From positions 241,618 through 305,617 of the forward strand of contig NZ_FMCW01000003.1 in assembly GCF_900091595.1 (NCBI RefSeq): a stretch of DNA of 64,000 bases, in the 5' to 3' direction. The stretch is from Micromonospora haikouensis (GTDB taxonomy: Bacteria; Actinomycetota; Actinomycetes; Mycobacteriales; Micromonosporaceae). The notes beneath the pieces were generated by a model. That model did no database searches. It saw only the letters and a program-made list of their open reading frames with translations, and was not told the DNA's origin. Below, piece after piece: positions 25,160 through 34,685 of this stretch. Every line of letters begins with the position of its first letter. The first letter of the stretch is position 1. The position numbers and the translations under genes are program-made.

Positions 25160-25393
25160 GTGGCTTGACCCGGAACACTTTAACCTGCCCCGGATCCGCT
25201 GTCCCCAGCGGCCCGGCACATCCTACGGCGTCCCTGGCCTGCGCCGCGACCGGTTACCGTTCGTGGCGGACGAAACTGTAGCACGGGGGAAAGGGCCCGT
25301 TCGAACGGGCCGGCGACGGCCGGCCGAGCGGCGTGTGAGCTGCGCGCGCGCCGGCCGGATACCATCATGTCCTCGGGACCCGAGGAGGAGCCG

Positions 25394-26167
25394 GTGAGCG
25401 TGCTGCAACGCTTCGAGAAGCGTCTGGAAGGCCTGGTGGAGGGAGCCTTCGCCAAGGTCTTCAAAGGGGTGGTCCACCCCGTGGAGATCCTCAACGCCAT
25501 GCAGCGGGAGGCCGAGGCGCACAAGGCGATCCTGGCCGGCGGGCGCACGTTGGTGCCCAACCGCTACGTGATCGATCTCTCGCCCTACGACCACAACCGC
25601 CTGGCGCCGTACGCCGCCGCCCTGGCCCAGGAGCTGGCCCAGTCGCAGGCGGAGTTCATCGGCGAGCAGGCCTGGACGGTCTACGGCGACGTGATCGTCG
25701 AGATCGAGCGCGGCGAGGGCCTCGACACCGGCATGTTCCGGGTCACCGCCGAGGTCTACACCGGCGGCGACGTGGCACCGGTCTCCGCGCCGGGCTACGA
25801 CCAGGGCGGCTACGACGCCGGCCCCGCCTATCCGGCGTACGACCAGGGCGGCGGCTACGGTCCCCCGCCGGGGCACGGCGGTGGGCGCAACGTCCGGCTG
25901 GTCTCCGGCGACGGCCGCACCTACCCGCTCCAGATGGGCTCGACCGTGATCGGCCGGGGCGACCAGGCCAACCTGCGCCTGCCCGACGTCGGGATCTCCC
26001 GCCGACACGCCCGGCTGGACTTCGACGGTGGTCAGGTCGTGCTGACCGACCTCGGCTCGACCAACGGCACGATGGTCAACGGCCAGCGGGTCTCCGCCGT
26101 CGCGCTCAACCCCGGCGACATGATCCAGCTCGGCACCACCACCCTGACCTTCCGCGTGGACGGCTGA
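25394..26167 (+). CDS. fhaA: FHA-domain protein FhaA
   Basis: The protein has 257 residues from GTG 25394, chosen because GAGGAGGAG lies 3 bases upstream and the start aligns with known FhaA starts; ATG 25367 is an alternative. Residues 1-110 form the conserved N-terminal domain (VLQRFEKRLEGLVEGAFAKV), then a Tyr/Gly/Pro linker, then an FHA domain with GRGDQANLRLPDVGISRRHA and LGSTNGTMVNG. FhaA binds phospho-threonines and in mycobacteria regulates MviN and wall synthesis. It starts the fha-pst-rod-pbp-pkn cluster and follows tRNA-Leu. Confidence 0.93.
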   Translation: MSVLQRFEKRLEGLVEGAFAKVFKGVVHPVEILNAMQREAEAHKAILAGGRTLVPNRYVIDLSPYDHNRLAPYAAALAQELAQSQAEFIGEQAWTVYGDVIVEIERGEGLDTGMFRVTAEVYTGGDVAPVSAPGYDQGGYDAGPAYPAYDQGGGYGPPPGHGGGRNVRLVSGDGRTYPLQMGSTVIGRGDQANLRLPDVGISRRHARLDFDGGQVVLTDLGSTNGTMVNGQRVSAVALNPGDMIQLGTTTLTFRVDG

Positions 26168-26173
26168 TCCGCC

Positions 26174-26662
26174 TTGCCGGAACTCGTCATCACCGTCGCC
26201 CGGTTCGGGTTCCTGATCCTGCTGTGGATCTTCGTCTTCACGGTGGTCGGCGTCATCCGCCGGGACCTGTTCGCCGGCGCCCGGTCGGGCCGGCTGGTGG
26301 CCGCGCCCCGGGCCGTGGGCGCCTCGACCGGCCAGCCGCAGGCCAAGCCGGCCAAGGCGAAGCGGGGCAGGGCCGCGCACCAGCTGGTGGTGACCGCCGG
26401 TCAGCTCGCCGGCACCCGGATCACCCTGGGCGAGGCGCAGATCACCATCGGTCGGGCCGAGGATTCGACCCTCGTCATCACCGACGACTACGCGTCGGCG
26501 CGACACGCCCGGCTCGTGCCCCGCGACGGGCAGTGGTTCGTCGAGGACCTCGGATCGACTAACGGCACCTACCTCGATCGCGCTAAGGTCACCGGACCAA
26601 CCCCCGTCCCCCTCGGCGTGCCGATCCGCATCGGGCGCACCTCTCTCGAATTACGGCCATGA
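26174..26662 (+). CDS. fhaB: FHA-domain membrane protein FhaB
   Basis: The protein has 162 residues from TTG 26174, an unusual start. An N-terminal transmembrane helix (FGFLILLWIFVFTVVGVIRR) is followed by a basic linker and a C-terminal FHA domain with IGRAEDSTLVITDDYASARH and DLGSTNGTYLDRAKV. It corresponds to FhaB/FipA of mycobacteria, a phospho-binding protein that interacts with the kinases and FtsZ-associated proteins. Its stop overlaps the pstP start by 4 bases. Confidence 0.93.
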   Translation: MPELVITVARFGFLILLWIFVFTVVGVIRRDLFAGARSGRLVAAPRAVGASTGQPQAKPAKAKRGRAAHQLVVTAGQLAGTRITLGEAQITIGRAEDSTLVITDDYASARHARLVPRDGQWFVEDLGSTNGTYLDRAKVTGPTPVPLGVPIRIGRTSLELRP

Positions 26663-28083
26663 CTCTGACCCTGCGCTATGCGGCCCACAGCGACCGCGGT
26701 CTGATCCGAGACGGTAACCAGGATTCCGTCTACGCCGGGCCGCGGCTTCTCGCCGTCGCCGACGGCATGGGCGGCATGGCCGCCGGTGACGTCGCCAGCA
26801 ACATCGTCATCGGTGCCATGGCGCCGCTCGACGAGGACGTCCCCGGTGACGCCCTGGTCGACGCGTTGCGTTCGGCCGTGGGCACCGCCAACCAGCAGCT
26901 CCGCGACACCGTGGACGCCAACCCGCAGCTGGAGGGGATGGGCACCACGCTGACCGCGACCCTCTTCTCCGGCACCAAGCTCGGCATGGTCCACATCGGC
27001 GACTCGCGGGCCTATCTCCTGCGCAACGGCGAGTTCGCGCAGATCACCAAGGACGACACCTACGTCCAGATGCTCGTCGACGAGGGCCGGATCAGCGCCG
27101 AGGAGGCGAGCAGCCACCCCCAGCGCTCCCTGCTCACCCGGGCGCTCGACGGCCGCGACATCGACCCGGAATACAGCGTCCGGCAGGTGCTCCCCGGCGA
27201 CCGCTACCTGATCTGCAGCGACGGCCTCTCCGGCGTGGTGAGCGCCGAGACCATCGCCGACACCATGCGGGAATACACCGACCCGCAGCAGTGCGTCGAG
27301 CGGCTCGTCCAGCTCGCGCTGCGCGGCGGCGGCCCGGACAACATCACGGTGATCATCGCCGACGCCACCGACCGGGACATCGTCGAGGCGAGCCCGATCG
27401 TCGGCGGCGCCGCCGCCCGGGACCGGGGCATGGCCACCTCCGCCGACGTCTCCACCCCCGCCGCCCGCGCCTCCGCGCTCTCCGCCCCCCGGCCGCCCGC
27501 CCCCGAGGAGCCGGCCGACGACGACGGCGACGACGACCGCCCGAAGCGCCGCCCGCTGCGCACCGCGGCGATGACCCTCGCCCTGCTGGTCATCCTCGGC
27601 GGCGCGCTGCTCGGCGGATGGACGTACACGCAGCGGCAGTACTACGTGGGCGCCACCGAGGACGGCCGGGTGGCCGTGTTCCGGGGCGTGCAGGGGCAGA
27701 TCGCCGGCCTCGACCTCTCCGCCGAGCACTCCGTCAGCCCCGCCCAGCTCGACGACCTCACCCTCGCCGCGCAGGAGCAGGTCAAGCAGGGCATCCCGGC
27801 CCGCGACGAGCCTGACGCCGAGCGCCGGCTGGCCGAGCTGACCAGCGACGACCCGCTGAACCCCAACCTGAAGCCGATCTGCCAGCCGACCCCGACGCCG
27901 ACCCCCGAGGCGACGACGCCGGAGCCCACGAGGCCCCCGGTCAAGCCGGGGGCGACCCGTACGGCCTCCGGCAGCGCCCGACCCGTCGACACCCCGACCC
28001 CCGCGCCCACCGAGACGCCCGACGTGCTGCCCTCCGACACGGTTCCGCCGGCCGACCCGGCCGGGTGCCGGTCGCCGGAGTGA
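26659..28083 (+). CDS. pstP: PP2C-type Ser/Thr protein phosphatase PstP
   Basis: The protein has 474 residues from ATG 26659. The N-terminal PP2C domain (1-240) shows metal-binding motifs: DRGLIRDGNQDS, AVADGMGGMAAGDVAS, MVHIGDSRAYLLRNGE, SDGLSGVVSAE and GGGPDNITVIIADATD. A transmembrane helix (TAAMTLALLVILGGALLGGW) lies near 300-320, and an extracellular C-terminal domain with a long Pro/Thr tail follows. PstP dephosphorylates PknA/PknB and their targets, so this gene provides the off-switch of the kinase system encoded just downstream. Confidence 0.95.
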   Translation: MTLTLRYAAHSDRGLIRDGNQDSVYAGPRLLAVADGMGGMAAGDVASNIVIGAMAPLDEDVPGDALVDALRSAVGTANQQLRDTVDANPQLEGMGTTLTATLFSGTKLGMVHIGDSRAYLLRNGEFAQITKDDTYVQMLVDEGRISAEEASSHPQRSLLTRALDGRDIDPEYSVRQVLPGDRYLICSDGLSGVVSAETIADTMREYTDPQQCVERLVQLALRGGGPDNITVIIADATDRDIVEASPIVGGAAARDRGMATSADVSTPAARASALSAPRPPAPEEPADDDGDDDRPKRRPLRTAAMTLALLVILGGALLGGWTYTQRQYYVGATEDGRVAVFRGVQGQIAGLDLSAEHSVSPAQLDDLTLAAQEQVKQGIPARDEPDAERRLAELTSDDPLNPNLKPICQPTPTPTPEATTPEPTRPPVKPGATRTASGSARPVDTPTPAPTETPDVLPSDTVPPADPAGCRSPE

Positions 28084-28113
28084 GCGTCGGCTGAGAAACC
28101 TGAGGACACCTCC

Positions 28114-29607
28114 GTGACCGCAGCCGCCGCACCGGCCGCCTCGCCCGCAATGACGGGCGAGCAGCCCGGCGTACGCCTGGCCCGGTCGCGGCGCAACGCC
28201 GAACTGTCGTTGCTGCTGCTGGCCCTGGTGATCGTCGCCGCGTACGGCGCGACGGTGGAGGCGACCGTGCTCGACACGGTCACCCCGGACTTCTGGGTCC
28301 CCACCGCCGTGCTGGCGGGCGTCTTCCTCGCCCTGCACGTCGTCATCCGGTACCTGGCCCCCTACGCCGACCCGGCCCTGCTGCCGGCGGTGGCGCTGCT
28401 CAACGGCATCGGGGTGGGCTTCCTGCGCCGGCTCGACCTGGCCCGGGCCGCCCCCGCCGACCGGGAGTCGCTGGCGATCTTCGCCGGCAACGGCGGTCGC
28501 CAGTTCGCCTGGACGCTGGCGTCGGTGATGCTCGCCGCCGGCCTGCTGGCGCTGATGCGCGACCACCGGTCGGTCTCCCGGTACGCCTACACGCTGGGCC
28601 TCGCCGGCATCGTGCTGGTGATGATCCCGGCGGTGCTGCCGGCGAAATACTCGGAGATCTACGGCGCGAAGCTGTGGATCATCGTGCCCGGGGTGGGGCA
28701 GATCCAGCCGGGTGAGTTCGCCAAGCTCGCGCTGCTCGCCTTCTTCGCCTACTACCTGGTGCGCAAGCGCGAGGTGCTGTCGCTGGCCAGCCACCGGTTC
28801 CTCGGCATCGACTTCCCGCGCGGGCGGGACCTGGGGCCGGTGCTCGCGGTCTGGGCGCTGAGCGTGCTGGTGCTCGTCTTCGAGAAGGACCTGGGCACCT
28901 CGCTGCTCTACTTCGGCATGTTCGTGGTGACGCTCTACATCGCCACCGAACGGGTGAGCTGGCTGCTCATCGGCCTGATCCTGTTCTTCGGCGGCGCCTA
29001 CCTCGCGTACGTGCTCGGCGGCGTCGTCGGCGGGCCGTTCGCCAACTTCCACCTGCGGGCCCAGATCTGGCTGGACCCGTTCGCCGACCCCTACCAGGAC
29101 GGCTACCAGCTCGTCCAGGGTCTGCTGGCGCTGGGCAGCGGCGGCCTGTTCGGCGCGGGGCCGGGCGGCGGGGAGCCGCTGGAGATCCCCGAGGTGCAGA
29201 ACGACTTCATCTTCGCCGGCATCGGCGAGGAGATCGGGCTGTTCGGCCTCTCCGCGCTGCTGGTGGTCTACCTGCTCATCGTGGAGCGGGGCCTGCGGGC
29301 CGCGCTCGCCGTGCGGGACTCGTTCGGCAAGCTGCTCGCCGGGGGCCTCGCCTTCACCCTCGGCCTGCAGGTCTTCGTGATCGTCGGCGGGATCAGCAAG
29401 CTCATCCCGCTGACCGGTCAGACCACCCCGTTCCTCTCCGCCGGTGGCTCGTCGCTGATGGCGAACTGGCTGCTCATCGCGGTGCTGCTGCGGGTCTCCG
29501 ACGCGGCCCGCCGCCCGGTGACCGGTGGTGGTGGCCCGGCGGCCCGACCAGGGGGCGGCCCACCCGAGCAGTTGCACGGTGCCCCCACGGAGGTGATCAG
29601 GCCGTGA
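28114..29607 (+). CDS. rodA: SEDS-family peptidoglycan polymerase RodA/FtsW
   Basis: The protein has 497 residues from GTG 28114. Many transmembrane helices are present, and the catalytic Asp of SEDS enzymes is D259 in VFEKDLGTSLLYFGM. The region NDFIFAGIGEEIGLFG is the conserved extracellular loop. It polymerises lipid II glycan strands together with PbpA, which is encoded next and overlaps it by 4 bases (GTGA). The C terminus is Gly/Pro-rich and cytoplasmic. Confidence 0.94.
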   Translation: MTAAAAPAASPAMTGEQPGVRLARSRRNAELSLLLLALVIVAAYGATVEATVLDTVTPDFWVPTAVLAGVFLALHVVIRYLAPYADPALLPAVALLNGIGVGFLRRLDLARAAPADRESLAIFAGNGGRQFAWTLASVMLAAGLLALMRDHRSVSRYAYTLGLAGIVLVMIPAVLPAKYSEIYGAKLWIIVPGVGQIQPGEFAKLALLAFFAYYLVRKREVLSLASHRFLGIDFPRGRDLGPVLAVWALSVLVLVFEKDLGTSLLYFGMFVVTLYIATERVSWLLIGLILFFGGAYLAYVLGGVVGGPFANFHLRAQIWLDPFADPYQDGYQLVQGLLALGSGGLFGAGPGGGEPLEIPEVQNDFIFAGIGEEIGLFGLSALLVVYLLIVERGLRAALAVRDSFGKLLAGGLAFTLGLQVFVIVGGISKLIPLTGQTTPFLSAGGSSLMANWLLIAVLLRVSDAARRPVTGGGGPAARPGGGPPEQLHGAPTEVIRP

Positions 29608-31109
29608 ACGCACCCCTGCGCCGCGTCGGTGTCGTCGCGATGGTCCTGTTCGGTCTGCTCTTCGCGAACCTGAACTGGATCCAGGCCTACAAGGCCGACG
29701 AATACCGCAACAGCGACTACAACGGCCGGGTCCAGGTGGCCGAGTACGAGCGCAAGCGCGGCAACATCGAGGCCGGCGGCACGGCGCTCGCCACCAGCAA
29801 GGAGACGGGCGGCAAGCTGCGGTTCCTGCGCACCTACCCCGGCGGCGAGAAATACGCGCACGTGCTCGGCTACAAGCCGGTCAACCTCGGCGACACCGGC
29901 ATCGAGCGGGTTGAGAACGACTTCCTCGCCGGCACCAGCGACGCGCTGATCGCCAACCGGATCAAGGACATGTTCACCGGCGACGAGACGGGCGGCGGCA
30001 ACGTGCTGCTGACCCTCTCCAAGCGGGCCCAGGACGCCGCGTTCAACGGGCTGTCCAACAACCAGGTCGGGGCGAAGAAGGGCGCGGCGATCGCGTTCGA
30101 CCCGCGCACCGGCGCGGTGCAGGCGCTGGTCTCCATGCCCAGCTTCGACCCGAACCCGCTGGCCAGCCACGACACGGACGAGGCGACGGCGGCGTACAAC
30201 AAGCTGGAAAGCGCCGAGGGCGGCCCGCTGAAGAACCGGGCGCTGTCGGAGGTGCTGCCCCCGGGCTCCACCTTCAAGATCGTGGTGGCCGCCGCCGCGC
30301 TGGAGAACGGCATCGGCAAGAACACCCAGATCCCGGCCGGCCCCAGCTACACCCCGCCGACCTCGGGCACCCCGATCCGCAACGCGGTGCCGTCGATCTG
30401 CCCGGAGTCCGAGGTCAGCCTGATCAGCGCGGTCACCGAGTCCTGCAACACGGGCTTCGCCAAGCTCGGCGTGGAGCTCGGCGCGGACACGGTGAAGGAG
30501 AAGGCCCGCCAGTTCGGCTTCGAGCAGGACGACCTGACCGTCGGCCAGCTCGGCGAGGGCGGGCTGCCGGTGGCGGCCAGCCGCACCGGGGCCATGCAGG
30601 GCCCCGACGGCAGCACCGACCCGGCCGCGCTGGCCCAGTCCTCCATCGGCCAGCGGGACGTCAAGATGACCCCGTTGCAGGGGGCCCTGATCGCCGGGGC
30701 GGTCGCCAACGGCGGCAGCCAGATGCGGCCCTACCTGGTGCGGCAGCTCCTCGCACCGGACCGCACCACCAGCTACTACACGGCCAAGCCGCGCGAGCTG
30801 CGCCAGCCGGTCAGCGGGCAGGTCGCGTCGGACCTGCGCGACATGATGGTGAGCGTGGTGGAGAACGGCACCGGCCGCAACGCGAAGTTCAACGGCTACA
30901 CCGTCGGCGGCAAGACCGGCACGGCCCAGTCGGGCCCGCAGACCCCTGACCACGGCTGGTTCATCGGCTTCGCCCTGGATTCGAAGGGCACCCCGGTCTC
31001 CGCGGTCTGCGTGGTGCTGGAGGAGGCGGGCAGCGGCGGCAGCGCCGAGGCGGCCCGGATCGCCGGCAAGATCATGCAGGCGGCGGCCGCCGACTCCGGG
31101 GGGCGCTGA
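29604..31109 (+). CDS. pbpA: Class B penicillin-binding protein PbpA
   Basis: The protein has 501 residues from GTG 29604. An N-terminal signal anchor (VGVVAMVLFGLLFANLNWIQ) precedes a dimerisation domain and the transpeptidase domain, with SxxK at S222-T-F-K225, SxN at S280-C-N282 and KTG at K437. It crosslinks peptidoglycan and forms a pair with RodA. In mycobacteria this protein is a PknB substrate, which fits its location between rodA and the kinase genes. Confidence 0.95.
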   Translation: MNAPLRRVGVVAMVLFGLLFANLNWIQAYKADEYRNSDYNGRVQVAEYERKRGNIEAGGTALATSKETGGKLRFLRTYPGGEKYAHVLGYKPVNLGDTGIERVENDFLAGTSDALIANRIKDMFTGDETGGGNVLLTLSKRAQDAAFNGLSNNQVGAKKGAAIAFDPRTGAVQALVSMPSFDPNPLASHDTDEATAAYNKLESAEGGPLKNRALSEVLPPGSTFKIVVAAAALENGIGKNTQIPAGPSYTPPTSGTPIRNAVPSICPESEVSLISAVTESCNTGFAKLGVELGADTVKEKARQFGFEQDDLTVGQLGEGGLPVAASRTGAMQGPDGSTDPAALAQSSIGQRDVKMTPLQGALIAGAVANGGSQMRPYLVRQLLAPDRTTSYYTAKPRELRQPVSGQVASDLRDMMVSVVENGTGRNAKFNGYTVGGKTGTAQSGPQTPDHGWFIGFALDSKGTPVSAVCVVLEEAGSGGSAEAARIAGKIMQAAAADSGGR

Positions 31110-31110
31110 C

Positions 31111-32583
31111 ATGCTCAGCCCCGGGGTCCAGCTCGGCAACCGCTACCGCCTCGACGAGCGGATCGCCAGCGGCGGCATGGGTGACGTGTGGCGCGGCACC
31201 GACCAGGTGCTCGGCCGCACGGTCGCCGTGAAGAGCCTGCTCCCGGCGCTGCTCGACGACCCCGACTTCGCCGAGCGCTTCCGCGGCGAGGCCCGCACCA
31301 TGGCCACGATCAACCACCCCGGCGTGGTCGACGTCTACGACTTCGGCAACGACCAGCAGATCGCCTTCCTGGTGATGGAATACGTCGAGGGCGACGCGCT
31401 CTCCTCGACGCTGGGCCGGGTCGGCCGGCTCACCCCGGCGCGCACCATGGCCCTGCTCGCCCAGGCAGCCGACGCGCTGCACGCGGCGCACTGCAAGGGC
31501 ATCGTGCACCGCGACGTGAAGCCCGGCAACCTGCTGGTCCGGCCCAACGGCACCCTCGTGCTGACCGACTTCGGCATCGCCCGGTCGGAGCTGGTCGCCC
31601 AGCTCACCGCCGCCGGCTCGGTGCTCGGCACCGCCTCCTACATCTCCCCCGAGCAGGCCACCGGCGCGGTGGCCACGCCCGCCTCCGACGTCTACGCCCT
31701 CGGCGTGGTCGCCTACCAGTGCCTGGCCGGCCGGCGGCCGTTCGAGGGCGACAACCCGCTGGAAATCGCCATGAAGCACGTCCGGGACACCCCCCGGCCG
31801 CTGCCGGCGGACATCCCACCCCCGGTGCGGGCCATCGTCGAGCGGGCCATGGCGAAGGACCCGGCCGCCCGCTGGCCCAGCGCCGCCGCCCTCGCCGGGG
31901 TGGCCCGGCAGGCGAAGCTCGCGCTGGGGCAGCAGTCCCGTGGCGGCGGCCACGTCGGGCAGGTCTCCGCCGCCCCGGCGTCCCCGGCCGGCCCGCAGGC
32001 GCGCGCCCAGGTGCCGCCCGCGTCCCGGCAGCAGCCCCGGCCGCCCGCGGTGGCGCAGCGCCCGGTGCCGACCTCCGGCCCGCCGCAGCAGCGCCCGGTC
32101 CCGGCGTCGGCCCCGCCGCAGCCGCGTCCCCCGGTCACCCACCAGCCCCGCCCGCCGGTGGTGCACCAGCAGCCCCACCCGCCGGCCGGCGTGCCCCGTC
32201 CGCCGGTGGCCAACCCGCCGGCCTACCCGCGCGGCGCGGCGACCGTGCCGCCGCCGGCCCCGGTCCACCAGGCCAACCCCCTCGCATACGCCCGCCAGCC
32301 CGGCCCGCCCCCGGCCCCGCCGCAGCGGTCCAGGTCAGGGGCGGTTTGGCTGTTCATCCTGGTGGCCACACTGGTCCTGCTCTGCTCCGGCGTGATTTCC
32401 TACAACCTGCGGAAGAATGCGGCAGCCGGTGACCCCGGCGGGTCCGGTGCCCGGGCCGTGGCGTCCGGCGCGCTGCAGGCCGGTGGGCGCGACGATCCGT
32501 CCGGGACGCCGTACCGTCGAGTGGAACGACTCCTGCCGGGCGGCGGCGAGACGACGACGAGCGAAGGACGACAGACGCGATGA
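31111..32583 (+). CDS. pknA: Ser/Thr protein kinase PknA
   Basis: The protein has 490 residues from ATG 31111. The kinase domain (about 8-270) has the glycine loop RIASGGMGDVWRGT, catalytic Lys41, HRDVKPGN with Asp135, DFGIAR and TASYISPEQATG. A long Pro/Gln/Ala linker follows, then a transmembrane helix (AVWLFILVATLVLLCSGVI) around 410-430 and a short, composition-odd C-terminal tail. There are no extracellular PASTA domains. Its stop overlaps the pknB start by 4 bases (ATGA). It phosphorylates cell-division and wall proteins. Confidence 0.94.
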   Translation: MLSPGVQLGNRYRLDERIASGGMGDVWRGTDQVLGRTVAVKSLLPALLDDPDFAERFRGEARTMATINHPGVVDVYDFGNDQQIAFLVMEYVEGDALSSTLGRVGRLTPARTMALLAQAADALHAAHCKGIVHRDVKPGNLLVRPNGTLVLTDFGIARSELVAQLTAAGSVLGTASYISPEQATGAVATPASDVYALGVVAYQCLAGRRPFEGDNPLEIAMKHVRDTPRPLPADIPPPVRAIVERAMAKDPAARWPSAAALAGVARQAKLALGQQSRGGGHVGQVSAAPASPAGPQARAQVPPASRQQPRPPAVAQRPVPTSGPPQQRPVPASAPPQPRPPVTHQPRPPVVHQQPHPPAGVPRPPVANPPAYPRGAATVPPPAPVHQANPLAYARQPGPPPAPPQRSRSGAVWLFILVATLVLLCSGVISYNLRKNAAAGDPGGSGARAVASGALQAGGRDDPSGTPYRRVERLLPGGGETTTSEGRQTR

Positions 32584-34685
32584 CAGCGCAGGCCCGCCTG
32601 CTCGGTGGCAGGTATCAGGTCGGCGAGCTGCTCGGCTACGGCGGCATGGCCGAGGTGCACCGCGGCCGTGACCTCCGGCTCGGTCGCGACGTCGCGATCA
32701 AGATGCTCCGGGCCGATCTGGCCCGCGACGCCACCTTCCAGATGCGGTTCCGGCGGGAGGCGCAGAACGCCGCCTCGCTCAACCACCCGGCCATCGTCGC
32801 GGTCTACGACACCGGCGAGGAGACGGGGCCGACCGGCGAGACGCTGCCGTTCATCGTGATGGAGTTCGTCAACGGGCGGACCCTCAAGGAGGTGCTCGGC
32901 GTCGAGGGGCGGCTCCAGCCGCGCCGGGCGCTGGAGATCTGCGCCGACATGTGCGCCGCGCTGGAGTTCAGCCACCGGCACGGGATCATCCACCGCGACA
33001 TCAAGCCCGGCAACGTCATGCTCACCCAGACCGGCCAGGTCAAGGTGATGGACTTCGGCATCGCCCGGGCGCTGGCCTCCGGCGCCACCACGATGACGCA
33101 GACCAGCGCGGTCATCGGCACGGCGCAATACCTCTCGCCCGAGCAGGCGCGCGGCGAGGCGGTCGACGCCCGCTCCGACGTGTACGCCGGCGGCTGCGTG
33201 CTGTTCGAGCTGCTCTGCGGCCACCCGCCGTTCGTCGGGGACAGCCCGGTCAGCGTGGCGTACCAGCACGTGCGGGAGGCCCCGCCGACGCCGAGCGACA
33301 TCAACCCCGACGTCAACCCCGCCGTCGACGCGATCGTGCTCAAGGCGCTGTCGAAGAACCCCCTCAACCGCTACCAGAGCGCCGGCGAGATGCGGGCCGA
33401 CCTGCTCCGCGCGGCGGCCGGCCGGCCGGTGCTCGCCACCCCGGTGATGCGCGAGGCCGAGACCGCGCCGATGTCGGCCGCCGGGTCGGGCTACCCGACC
33501 CAGGTCGTCGGCGGCGCGGCCACCCGGCAGCAGATGCCGGCCCGGGTCGGCGACCCGCGCCAGCGCCGGGCGTCCTCCTGGGTGATCGCCACCTTCGCCG
33601 CGCTCGGCGTGCTCGCGGTCATCGCCCTGGTCACCGCCTACCTGATGAGCCAGGGCGGCACCGAGAAGATCGCCGTCCCCGACCTGACGGGCCAGACCCA
33701 GGCGGCGGCGGTGGCCCAGCTCGAACAGGCCGGCCTGGTCCCCGCCGTCGGTGACCCGATCGCCAACAGCACCTGCAAGAAGGACACCGTCGCGGCGCAG
33801 AACCCCCCGCCGACCGCCCAGCTGGAGAAGGGCCGGGGCGTCACCATCCAGCTCTGCTCCGGCAAGCCGGAGGTGACGATCCCCAACGGGCTGGTTGGCT
33901 CCCAGTTCGACAACGTCGAGCAGCAGCTCGAAGCCCTCAAGCTGAAGGTGAACAAGAAGGAGGTCAGCAGCTCCTCGCCGGAGGGGATCGTCACGAACGT
34001 CTCCCCGAAGTCCGGCACCAAGGTCGCCGAGGAGAGCACCGTGACCGTGGAGGTCTCCCGGGGCAACGTCCGGCAGGTGCCGAACGTCGTCGGCTCCTCG
34101 GCCGACGACGCCAAGCGCGAGCTGGAGCAGGCCGGTTACGTGGTGAGGATCGTCGACGGCGACGAGGTCCCCGCCGACCAGGCGGGCAAGGTGTCCGGCC
34201 AGAACCCCCGGGGCGGCACGGAGCTGGAGCGGGGCAAGCGGGTCACCATCGAGGTCGACATCCCCGAGCCCACCCCCGAGCCGACCGAGCCGACGGGCAA
34301 CCCGCCGGTCACGCCCACGCCGACCCCGCCGATCAACGGGCGGGGGTGGCGGCAACGGCGGCGGCTTGCCCTTCCCGACCCCGCCGGTCCGCCTCAACCA
34401 GGACTGACGCCGGCCGAGGCTCGTCGATCAACGCGTTCGCCGACGGACGAGCGCGTTGATCCACACCATGCCGGCGACATGGCGCCGTCCACCGGGCCGG
34501 ACCGCCCCATCTCGCCGACAGGCCGCTTCCCAGCCAGCGCCGCCCAGCGCGGAAAACCGGGAGCCGGTCAGGCGGCGGCGAAGGCGGCAAGACGGCGCGC
34601 GTCCACCTCGGCGGCCAGCGCCGGGGCGCGCTCCAGCGCCTCCGGGTGGCCGCAGGCGGCGAGCCAGTTCGCCAGCATCAGGTGA
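32580..34685 (+). CDS. pknB: Ser/Thr protein kinase PknB with PASTA domains; 3' end frameshifted
   Basis: The open frame from ATG 32580 has 701 codons. The kinase domain (10-275) carries LLGYGGMAEVHRGRDLRLGR, Lys41, HRDIKPGN with Asp140 and DFGIARA; a transmembrane helix lies at about 334-355; three PASTA domains follow (starting IAVPDLTGQT, VTIPNGLVGS and RQVPNVVGSS). After the Pro/Thr tail (about residue 583) the frame becomes Arg-rich and runs through the next gene on the other strand. In the +1 frame from about 34336 the sequence reads as a normal Gly/Pro tail that stops at 34407. The natural end is therefore probably 34407, with one extra base in the G-rich run. PknB senses wall fragments and lipid II and drives division signalling. 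Confidence 0.85.
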   Translation: MTAQARLLGGRYQVGELLGYGGMAEVHRGRDLRLGRDVAIKMLRADLARDATFQMRFRREAQNAASLNHPAIVAVYDTGEETGPTGETLPFIVMEFVNGRTLKEVLGVEGRLQPRRALEICADMCAALEFSHRHGIIHRDIKPGNVMLTQTGQVKVMDFGIARALASGATTMTQTSAVIGTAQYLSPEQARGEAVDARSDVYAGGCVLFELLCGHPPFVGDSPVSVAYQHVREAPPTPSDINPDVNPAVDAIVLKALSKNPLNRYQSAGEMRADLLRAAAGRPVLATPVMREAETAPMSAAGSGYPTQVVGGAATRQQMPARVGDPRQRRASSWVIATFAALGVLAVIALVTAYLMSQGGTEKIAVPDLTGQTQAAAVAQLEQAGLVPAVGDPIANSTCKKDTVAAQNPPPTAQLEKGRGVTIQLCSGKPEVTIPNGLVGSQFDNVEQQLEALKLKVNKKEVSSSSPEGIVTNVSPKSGTKVAEESTVTVEVSRGNVRQVPNVVGSSADDAKRELEQAGYVVRIVDGDEVPADQAGKVSGQNPRGGTELERGKRVTIEVDIPEPTPEPTEPTGNPPVTPTPTPPINGRGWRQRRRLALPDPAGPPQPGLTPAEARRSTRSPTDERVDPHHAGDMAPSTGPDRPISPTGRFPASAAQRGKPGAGQAAAKAARRRASTSAASAGARSSASGWPQAASQFASIR

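Noticed and set aside
26569..29613. Very long minus-strand open frame (1014 codons)
   Set aside because: It is the antisense shadow of fhaB, pstP and rodA; composition is Gly/Arg/His-rich with no domain, and the plus-strand genes have clear motifs.
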